From Bacteroidetes bacterium UBA7688 (GTDB lineage: Bacteria > Bacteroidota > Bacteroidia > Chitinophagales > Chitinophagaceae): a stretch of DNA of 5,021 nucleotides. The notes beneath the pieces were generated by a model, which worked only from the letters and a program-made list of their open reading frames with translations, was not told where the DNA came from and did no database searches. This document shows positions 1 through 5,021 of this stretch, piece after piece. The stretch lies in NCBI GenBank assembly GCA_002482815.1, contig DLGS01000282.1, positions 2,509-7,529 of the forward strand, given 5' to 3'. A program made the translations under genes and the position numbers. Within the stretch, counting starts at the first letter, position 1; every line of letters starts with the position of its first letter.

Positions 1-24
1 TGGTCGTAGCTTCAGGCTACGACC
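1..24 (+). repeat. Outer left REP-like hairpin
   Basis: Arms GGTCGTAGC (2-10) and GCTACGACC (16-24) pair perfectly around the loop TTCAG (11-15). The 24 bases at 1-24 are the exact reverse complement of 669-692. The asymmetric loop gives the repeat a direction, so the two copies face each other across the transposase gene. Confidence 0.93.
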
Positions 25-33
25 GTGGTAGAA

Positions 34-49
34 CAAAGCGTCCGCTTTG
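34..49 (+). repeat. Inner left REP-like hairpin
   Basis: CAAAGCG (34-40) pairs with CGCTTTG (43-49) around the central TC, giving a 7-bp dyad (6 bp if the tight loop opens). It matches the inner right hairpin on the opposite strand except at the two outermost base pairs, where both members of each pair have changed together. A GTAG tetranucleotide lies at 28-31, just 5' of the stem. Confidence 0.85.
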
Positions 50-76
50 ACAAAAATCATTAAATTTAAATAATAA
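47..76 (+). promoter_or_regulatory. Possible sigma70-like promoter for the transposase gene
   Basis: TTGACA at 47-52 is followed 18 bases later by TAATAA at 71-76, just before the ATG at 87. The resemblance is to the general bacterial consensus. The Bacteroidota consensus (-7 box TAnnTTTG) is not met at a proper distance, and the region is so AT-rich that a chance match is likely. If real, the -35 box would overlap the right arm of the inner left hairpin and the 5' leader would be nearly absent. Confidence 0.2.
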
Positions 77-86
77 AATTATCAAC

Positions 87-641
87 ATGGGTCTGAAATA
101 CATTTTTACTAATCAGGATGCACCTCATTTTGTAACCTTTACTGTAATAGACTGGATAGATGTATTTACCCGAAATGAGTATAAACAATTAATAATTGAT
201 AGCCTCGATTACTGCAGAAAAAACAAAGGTTTAATTATTTATGCATGGGTAATAATGACTAACCATATCCACTTGATTATTGCAAGAGAAGAGCAGCCTT
301 CATTTTCAGACATTATCAGAGATTTTAAAACATTTACTTCAAGTAGAATTAGATCTTTAATTGAAAAATCGGATAAGGAAAGCCGAAAAACCTGGATGAT
401 GAATAGAATGAAATGGAGAGGTTCTGTAAATTCAAGAAATATCGACTTCCAATTTTGGGAACAGGATAATCATCCTATAATACTAGATTCGTCGGAAAAA
501 GCCTTGCAAAGATTAAATTACCTGCACAACAATCCTGTTAAAGCAGGCTTCGTCTCAGACCCAAAGCATTGGCTGTGGAGTAGTGCCATTGATTATGCTA
601 ACGGAAAAGGTATGTTAGAGATACGATTGCTTGACTTTTAA
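87..641 (+). CDS. REP-associated tyrosine transposase (Y1/HUH, IS200-like family)
   Basis: This is a complete 184-residue protein of the Y1_Tnp/RAYT type, a single-strand DNA endonuclease that cuts next to REP-type hairpins and forms a 5'-phosphotyrosine link. The HUH metal-binding motif is visible as His60-Ile-His62 within YAWVIMTNHIHLII (52-65). The likely nucleophile is Tyr145 in QRLNYLHNNPVKAGFV (141-156), a segment typical of the family and followed by WSSA at 164-167. FWEQDNHPI (123-131) is a further Bacteroidota RAYT-like block. Length is normal for the family, and there is no frameshift or internal stop. The ATG at 87 has no Shine-Dalgarno sequence but is preceded by an A/T-rich leader, as is usual in Bacteroidota. 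The gene converges on the asmA-like gene. Both its flanks carry inverted hairpins that are its probable substrates. Function is inferred from motifs; present activity is unknown. Confidence 0.94.
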   Translation: MGLKYIFTNQDAPHFVTFTVIDWIDVFTRNEYKQLIIDSLDYCRKNKGLIIYAWVIMTNHIHLIIAREEQPSFSDIIRDFKTFTSSRIRSLIEKSDKESRKTWMMNRMKWRGSVNSRNIDFQFWEQDNHPIILDSSEKALQRLNYLHNNPVKAGFVSDPKHWLWSSAIDYANGKGMLEIRLLDF

Positions 642-643
642 TT

Positions 644-659
644 TGAAGCGGACGCTTCA
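644..659 (+). repeat. Inner right REP-like hairpin
   Basis: TGAAGCG (644-650) pairs with CGCTTCA (653-659) around GA. It begins two bases after the transposase stop codon (639-641). Its reverse complement equals the inner left hairpin at 12 of 16 positions, and the four differences form two compensated base pairs. No T-tract follows on either strand, so it is not a typical intrinsic terminator. Confidence 0.85.
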
Positions 660-668
660 TTCCAGGTA

Positions 669-692
669 GGTCGTAGCCTGAAGCTACGACCA
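669..692 (-). repeat. Outer right REP-like hairpin
   Basis: Arms GGTCGTAGC (669-677) and GCTACGACC (683-691) enclose the loop CTGAA (678-682). It is the exact inverted copy of 1-24 and marks the visible right end of the element. It sits between two convergent genes, where REP hairpins are often found and can protect transcript 3' ends. That role is inference here. Confidence 0.93.
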
Positions 693-827
693 GCGAAAGC
701 TTACGAGCAGCCAGGAAAAATGTTCCCTTTAATTTAAAGATAAAGCGGTTATTAGATTATCAAGCTAATATCAGATGGCTTGCAAAACCTTTGGAAACCT
801 TTCCAGTTTGGCAAAACATGTACTCCG
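693..827. other. Non-coding gap between convergent genes
   Basis: These 135 bases lie between the right end of the RAYT element and the stop codon of the asmA-like gene. No convincing gene or RNA is visible. Weak dyads are present: CTTTAA/TTAAAG at 727-739, TATTAG/CTAATA at 750-770 and TGGAAA/TTTCCA near 791-804. None has a following T-tract on the minus strand, so no terminator for the asmA-like gene can be assigned. Confidence 0.6.
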
Positions 828-3800
828 TTATTGTTTTAAAGAATCAATTGCATTCGTCGCATTATCTTCCTGCTCTTCGAGAGGGTCTGTCTCCTCCTTA
901 CCCATTTTTATTTTTGGGTTGTCCGTTGTACCGCTGACCGTCAAAGGAATGCCGATAATACCCAAAGGTGGCAGACCAATGCGCATCTTATATTTCAGGT
1001 TGTGGTTAAAATCACTTTGCCCTTCCACGCGAAGACGAAAACCGGACATTTTAATTTTCACTTTTTCCAGCGAAATAATATTGTTTTTAATCGTTGTTTT
1101 TAAATCTACATTCTTCACATCAGGATCTTTCAAACCTTCTTTTCCACTTTCTCTGCCGGCATTATTCAGCAGTTTAAATCCTTTAAATTTTACATTATTT
1201 ACGGACAAGACACCACCGCCCTCCAGCGAAGGATAAACAGGACTCATCGTTTTGTCCAGCCTGCCTTTCAGTTTATAATCTACCGAAATAATTCCCTGAG
1301 CAGAAGCTGCAGCAGGTGCCATAGTATGAAATAATTCAACTTCCTTATATGCCCGTTTTACATCAAAATCTTTGGCGATAATAGCAAAGTCAAATAATGC
1401 AGACGAAGTTTGAATATTCTGATAAAGTGCATCCATGGTGACGCTCGTCCCGATCATCCGGAAACCTGTTTTATTCAATCGCAGTTTTGCACTGTCAATC
1501 ACCATCTGCCCGACAAAATCCTGCAAAATCAAACCATCATAGTCAATCTTTTTAGCTTTCGCGTTAAAGGTTACATTCAGATTGGCCGGCACTACAAATA
1601 CGCCGGAAGTATCTGTTGCAGCTGTCGTATCTGTATCAGGCTTAAGGCTTGGATCAGACATAAACTCATTCACCAGCAGATAGTTTGAACTGAAATTAAA
1701 TGTTCCTTTCAATTTTGCTTTATCATCCAGCGCATAATTAATCACATTCAGCAAATAACCATCCAGGGCAATATCTGATTTGCCATACTTTGCTTTGAAT
1801 CTGTCGAAATAAAACTTATCATTTTTGAAGGAAAAGACACCTTCGGTAAGCACAAATGGTTTGGGCAAATAAACAGATTGCTCCACCACAATATCCCGCA
1901 ATACAAGCGATCCCGAGTTTTGCAGTTTATGATAACGCGAACTCATCGCATCACTTTGAGTTCCGGCCATTTTCAGGTTCATCTTTGCAAAACCACTTAC
2001 TTTCAAATTTTCCTGCGCAAAAACAGCATATATTTTTCCGAAATCCAACTCGCCTTTCGCACTGATATCGTATCGGACATCATTCAGATTTTTCAACAAA
2101 ATATTCAACGAAAAGGGCTTTCCTTCAAAATCAAAACTCAGCGGACTGACAGCAACAACAAAATCTTTGGCTGTGCCTGAAGGATCACTGATATCAACCG
2201 AAGCCTGAACATTATTAATGGGACGTGGGTAATATTTAGTCTGAACCGAACCATCCTTAAGATTAAGTCCAAGCTTTATCGTCGGGAACAGTTTTTTCTC
2301 CGGAGCATATTTCCCTTTTGCTGCCACATCCAGCATCATAGTACCACCAAGCGATAAGCTATCCATCGGGATGAAGCTTTTGATTTCAGCAAGATTGACT
2401 TTTGAATGAAAATCTGCATCTATTGGAAAATCCACAAGATTATCAACCCAGACTTTACCCTGTACAAAATTATTCAGTGCAGTGGCATTTAAGCCATCAA
2501 TATGAAGGCTGCTGTGCAAATAATTTCCATCACTGCAAACAGCTTTAATATTGAAATTGATATTGCTGATGCCCTGCGGTAATTGCAACATTTTGAAATA
2601 TCCATTGCTCATTACTGCACTGGCATTATAATTGGGTATCTGGTCAATAACATTATTACCTTTTGCATCCTGATGAGCGCTATATTGCCCCTTAACAACA
2701 ACATCAAGTTTAAATCGCCCTTTGAAATCTGCTTCATTAAAACCAATTGCATGTTGCAGTTTATCCAGGTCCATGTCCATTTTAACATCCGCATCAATCA
2801 ATGACCTGTCGAGACCGATGGTATGCACTTTTGCATCAAAATAATCTTTGTGCATTTTGAAGGCAAACGTATCGATGTCAATACGTAAACTATCTGTATT
2901 GAGCGAAGGCAAAAGTGTTTTTAATTTGAATTGCAAATCCGAAGCCGGAAGATTATCATTATACGCCACAAATCCATTCCTGATATTCATATCAAAACGA
3001 ACATCCGGCTTTTCATTCAGCGAAGCAATATAATTTCCTTTCAGTGTAAAAAGCAAATCAGCATTGCCTTTCAGGTCTGTTTTCTCCAGCCATTTCAGGT
3101 ATTTTGGTGGCAATGCCGTCACGAGTGAATACAGCTTTATATCATCTGCACCCACTTTGAAATCCAGGGCATACCCATTACTCAAAAATTTAAAATCGCC
3201 TGAAAAATCAAGTTTAAGTTTATTAATATTCAAATCATTCCTACGAAACAATAATACCAGTGAATTCGTATTGATTTGTGTCAGCAAATCCGCGTTGATT
3301 TTTTTATCGCGCAGGTATTCTTCTCCATCAAAACTGAAATCCAGCGCATCAATATTCAGCATGCTGTTCAGGTCAAAAATGGCATTGGTTAAATCTCCGG
3401 TTCCGGTATAATTAAAGCCATCTGCATTGATGAACAAGGGAATAGAACGGTCGTGATAAACCAGATGGCAATTACTGATTTGAATCTTTTCAATCCTTAC
3501 ATTTGCACTGCCGGAGTCATTGGTGTTGTTTGTTTTCTTTTCCGCCTCAGTTTTTAGTATATTATAATTGGCATTTCCAGACGAATCGGCCTGTACATTC
3601 AGCAGGGCATCATCCAGGTAAATCTGGTTAATCATTACCCTGTTTTCAAAGAATACACTTTTAAGATTCACACCAAAAGCCATTTCATCCGCGGCTATTA
3701 AAGTGTCTGACGGGTAAGGAGCAGAACCCAGCAAGGAAACATTGTGCAGGGTAAGGGTGAGCGAAGGGAAATGATTGTAAAACGACAGGCTGATTTTTGT

Positions 3801-3965
3801 AAAATTAATCTTGCCGTTGATATTGTTATTCGTCCAGGTTTTTACACCATTCGCTATTGTTTTAGGAAAGAGATAAGGTAGAATAAACAGCAATAACAAA
3901 AGGGAACCAATTGTTATCCCGCTATACTTCAGGACTTTCAGGAATATTCGTTTTGTATTTTTCAA
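828..3965 (-). CDS. AsmA-family envelope protein, putative lipid-transfer/outer-membrane biogenesis factor
   Basis: This 1045-residue protein has a short basic N-terminus (MKNTKRIFLK), one hydrophobic segment at about residues 13-33, and a long beta-rich body, the layout of the AsmA/TamB/YhdP group. AsmA-like marks are the N-terminal block with DSSGNANYNIL (127-137), the GGGVLSVNNVKFKGF stretch (916-930) and the near-terminal SGTTDNPKIKM (1011-1021), followed by an acidic tail (1022-1045). Low-complexity hydrophilic linkers occur at about 139-153 and 768-785. Relatives are inner-membrane-anchored periplasmic proteins thought to form grooves that carry phospholipid toward the outer membrane; the role here is inferred. 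The start is a TTG at 3965-3963: it is the only candidate that keeps the anchor segment, and no in-frame ATG or GTG was found in the roughly 55 bases upstream that I read. It lies 19 bases after the ribE stop, so cotranscription is likely. It ends in TAA at 830-828. Confidence 0.88.
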   Translation of the reverse strand: MKNTKRIFLKVLKYSGITIGSLLLLLFILPYLFPKTIANGVKTWTNNNINGKINFTKISLSFYNHFPSLTLTLHNVSLLGSAPYPSDTLIAADEMAFGVNLKSVFFENRVMINQIYLDDALLNVQADSSGNANYNILKTEAEKKTNNTNDSGSANVRIEKIQISNCHLVYHDRSIPLFINADGFNYTGTGDLTNAIFDLNSMLNIDALDFSFDGEEYLRDKKINADLLTQINTNSLVLLFRRNDLNINKLKLDFSGDFKFLSNGYALDFKVGADDIKLYSLVTALPPKYLKWLEKTDLKGNADLLFTLKGNYIASLNEKPDVRFDMNIRNGFVAYNDNLPASDLQFKLKTLLPSLNTDSLRIDIDTFAFKMHKDYFDAKVHTIGLDRSLIDADVKMDMDLDKLQHAIGFNEADFKGRFKLDVVVKGQYSAHQDAKGNNVIDQIPNYNASAVMSNGYFKMLQLPQGISNINFNIKAVCSDGNYLHSSLHIDGLNATALNNFVQGKVWVDNLVDFPIDADFHSKVNLAEIKSFIPMDSLSLGGTMMLDVAAKGKYAPEKKLFPTIKLGLNLKDGSVQTKYYPRPINNVQASVDISDPSGTAKDFVVAVSPLSFDFEGKPFSLNILLKNLNDVRYDISAKGELDFGKIYAVFAQENLKVSGFAKMNLKMAGTQSDAMSSRYHKLQNSGSLVLRDIVVEQSVYLPKPFVLTEGVFSFKNDKFYFDRFKAKYGKSDIALDGYLLNVINYALDDKAKLKGTFNFSSNYLLVNEFMSDPSLKPDTDTTAATDTSGVFVVPANLNVTFNAKAKKIDYDGLILQDFVGQMVIDSAKLRLNKTGFRMIGTSVTMDALYQNIQTSSALFDFAIIAKDFDVKRAYKEVELFHTMAPAAASAQGIISVDYKLKGRLDKTMSPVYPSLEGGGVLSVNNVKFKGFKLLNNAGRESGKEGLKDPDVKNVDLKTTIKNNIISLEKVKIKMSGFRLRVEGQSDFNHNLKYKMRIGLPPLGIIGIPLTVSGTTDNPKIKMGKEETDPLEEQEDNATNAIDSLKQ

Positions 3966-3984
3966 TAAAGAAGATTGTGGTGAA

Positions 3985-4581
3985 TCAGGATTGTGCTCCC
4001 AAAGCTTGCTGGCGTAAAAGGTACTTGCCCATCACATCAAACTCCACATTTATTACTGTACCTTCTTCAATCTGAGCAAAATTGGTGTGCTCGTATGTAT
4101 ACGGGATAATGGTTACGGTTACTTCATTCCTGCCAACATTAAAAATAGTCAGACTTACCCCATTGAGACAAATGGAACCTTTTTCAATAACAAGGGCGGC
4201 AAATTTCTCGTCGAAGCGAAAACGGAACAGCCAGCTACCATCCAGTGTTTTCTTTTCAATGCATTGTGCTGTTGCATCCACATGACCCTGAACCAGATGT
4301 CCATCCATCCTGTCGCCCAATCGTAAGGAGCGTTCCAGGTTTACAATATCTCCAATCTTCCAGCTATTCAGGCTTGTTTTTTGCAAAGTTTCATCCACCG
4401 CTGTGACACGGTATTGCTTATCTCTGATTTCAACTACAGTCAGGCAAACGCCGTTGTGGGCAACAGACTGGTCAATTTTAAACTCAGGCGTCAAACTGCT
4501 TTCAATCCAAAAGTCAGTGTTCGTACCCGCTTTTATAATATTGGCAATCCGTGCTGTAGATTCTATAATTCCTGTAAACAT
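3985..4581 (-). CDS. ribE: Riboflavin synthase (alpha chain, EC 2.5.1.9)
   Basis: This cytoplasmic enzyme performs the last step of riboflavin synthesis: two 6,7-dimethyl-8-ribityllumazine molecules dismutate to riboflavin and 5-amino-6-ribitylaminopyrimidinedione. The 198 residues carry the family signatures: the N-terminal MFTGIIE (1-7), which is needed for catalysis and trimer contacts, NGVCLTV (43-49, with the conserved Cys46), GHLVQGHVD (94-102) opening the second repeat, LNGVSLTI (139-146, with Ser143) and NVEFDVMGKY (178-187). The two lumazine-binding barrels cover about 1-90 and 98-186, and the length is normal. The usual IPHT-type segment reads IPYTYEHTNF (159-168). The ATG at 4581 is fixed by the MFTGIIE motif. 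The start lies 4 bases after the stop of the upstream gene, which suggests translational coupling and leaves no room for an FMN riboswitch in this gap. The stop is TGA at 3987-3985. Confidence 0.97.
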   Translation of the reverse strand: MFTGIIESTARIANIIKAGTNTDFWIESSLTPEFKIDQSVAHNGVCLTVVEIRDKQYRVTAVDETLQKTSLNSWKIGDIVNLERSLRLGDRMDGHLVQGHVDATAQCIEKKTLDGSWLFRFRFDEKFAALVIEKGSICLNGVSLTIFNVGRNEVTVTIIPYTYEHTNFAQIEEGTVINVEFDVMGKYLLRQQALGAQS

Positions 4582-4585
4582 TGCT

Positions 4586-5021
4586 CTATTTTTTGTAAGC
4601 CCGTCCTCTGTGTGTACTGATTCCTGTATCGCTCAATACTTTAAATTCGATAGCAAGCGAACTATCTGATTTCCGGAATTCCACCGTACCACTCAGCGTA
4701 TCGACAGAACGGCACATTAACTGTGTACCCCTGCCTGCAACAGAATCTGCTACAGAAGCCCGGTAATACTTGTCGGCTTTAAAAATCAATTGGTTTGCAT
4801 TTCCGCAAAAGTTATTAATGGCAAAACCAAAGGTATCCTTTACCTGTATATTAAAAGTTATAGGAGCAGGAAGCAAAGTATCCTCACCAATCAAAATTGT
4901 ATCGCGGTAAGCATAAGTGCCGGCAAACGGACCTGAAGGTAAAATACAAGTTGAGTTGTCTTCGATGCCGGGATAACCGTGGTTATAATTGATTGCCTGC
5001 TGGATATTGCAATACTTATTG
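4586..5021 (-). CDS. Unrecognised, probably exported protein (C-terminal part; 5' end outside the window)
   Basis: The minus-strand frame is open from the right edge of the window to a TAG at 4588-4586, giving at least 144 codons. I do not recognise the family. The visible part begins near NKYCNIQQAI and continues through SGPFAGTYAYRDTILIGEDT. It is rich in alternating hydrophobic and polar stretches that suggest beta strands, and ends in RGRAYKK. Four cysteines (residues 4, 25, 72 and 103 of the visible part) and the composition fit a periplasmic or surface domain, possibly of a lipoprotein, but no signal peptide can be seen because the N-terminus is missing. A TTG at 4894 could be mistaken for a start, but the same frame continues upstream without a stop, with protein-like sequence. 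The gene is 4 bases upstream of ribE and probably in the same operon. Confidence 0.75.
   Translation of the reverse strand, partial: NKYCNIQQAINYNHGYPGIEDNSTCILPSGPFAGTYAYRDTILIGEDTLLPAPITFNIQVKDTFGFAINNFCGNANQLIFKADKYYRASVADSVAGRGTQLMCRSVDTLSGTVEFRKSDSSLAIEFKVLSDTGISTHRGRAYKK

Larger units (their letters stand above)
1..692 (+). mobile_element. REP-associated tyrosine transposase (RAYT) element with inverted two-hairpin ends
   Basis: A single transposase gene lies between two end modules of about 50 bases that are inverted copies of each other. Each module has an outer hairpin (2-24 and 669-691) and an inner hairpin (34-49 and 644-659) separated by about 9 bases, with the same spacing at both ends. 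Known RAYT genes are usually single-copy, IS200/IS605-related genes flanked by REP palindromes that the protein recognises and can spread elsewhere in the genome. The gene is intact and the outer repeats are perfect copies, so the element looks recent or maintained. The limits given are those of the visible inverted repeat. Base 1 of the window is already inside the repeat, so the left boundary may lie further out. No target-site duplication can be assessed, and none is expected for Y1 transposases. Confidence 0.85.
828..5021 (-). other. Probable operon: unknown exported protein - ribE - asmA-like
   Basis: Three genes run in the same direction with gaps of 4 bases (4582-4585) and 19 bases (3966-3984), too short for an ordinary promoter or terminator between them. 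The promoter must lie beyond position 5021. The cluster stops at the convergent transposase element. Confidence 0.65.

Noticed and set aside
87..641. Foreign origin of the transposase gene judged by base composition
   Set aside because: Hand counts of two 60-base lines in the gene gave about 35-38% GC against 38-47% in two asmA-like lines. The ranges meet, so composition alone does not show recent transfer.
1..692. CRISPR-like or tandem repeat array
   Set aside because: The repeats are two inverted hairpin modules framing a transposase, with no direct repeat-spacer periodicity.
750..804. Dyads at 750-770 and about 791-804 as a terminator for the asmA-like gene
   Set aside because: The stems are short and AT-rich, and no run of T follows on the minus strand.
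775..1236. Plus-strand open frame of 153 codons opposite the 3' end of the asmA-like gene
   Set aside because: It lies almost wholly antisense to a well-supported coding region, has no family motifs, and its composition looks like a reverse reading of the real gene.
1410..3411. Several plus-strand open frames of 61-115 codons, and a 61-codon minus frame at 2612-2797
   Set aside because: All fall inside the 1045-residue asmA-like gene in other frames, and none has recognisable protein features.
4582..4585. FMN riboswitch upstream of ribE
   Set aside because: Only 4 bases separate ribE from the preceding gene, so no aptamer can fit here; one could still exist upstream of the operon outside the window.
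4082..4669. Plus-strand open frames opposite ribE and the upstream gene
   Set aside because: They are antisense to ribE, which is certain from its motifs, and to the C-terminal part of the upstream gene; no independent support.
4586..4894. A self-contained 102-residue gene starting at the TTG at 4894
   Set aside because: The frame stays open to the window edge with protein-like sequence, so the TTG is most likely an internal leucine codon of a longer gene.

Overview
The window looks like chromosomal DNA of a member of the Bacteroidota. Three things point there: the transposase closely resembles Bacteroidota REP-associated tyrosine transposases, the long AsmA-type protein has that phylum's character, and none of the visible starts has a clear Shine-Dalgarno sequence (two minus-strand frames depend on TTG codons). 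No species can be named from this sequence.

Region 1 (about 1-692, plus strand) is a compact REP/RAYT element. One intact 184-residue HUH/Y1-type transposase gene is framed by two mirror-image end modules. Each module has an outer 9-bp-stem hairpin and an inner 7-bp-stem hairpin at the same spacing. The outer hairpins are exact reverse complements over 24 bases. The inner hairpins differ at two base pairs, and both differences are compensatory, so the stem is kept although the sequence has changed. The left end of the window coincides with the first base of the outer repeat, so the true left boundary cannot be seen.

Region 2 (693-827) is a short non-coding gap between the convergent transposase and asmA-like genes. 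It holds only weak, AT-rich dyads.

Region 3 (828-5021, minus strand) is a tightly packed gene run read from high to low coordinates: the C-terminal part of an unrecognised, probably exported protein (its start lies beyond 5021), then riboflavin synthase (ribE) after 4 bases, then a 1045-residue AsmA-like envelope protein after 19 bases. The spacing suggests one operon. A riboflavin enzyme beside a membrane-anchored putative lipid-transfer protein need not share a pathway with it; the grouping may reflect local gene order only.

I see no CRISPR array, tRNA, rRNA, riboswitch or prophage. The most interesting signal is the paired-hairpin architecture around the transposase. It is a variation on the known REP/RAYT theme, and I do not claim a wholly new system.
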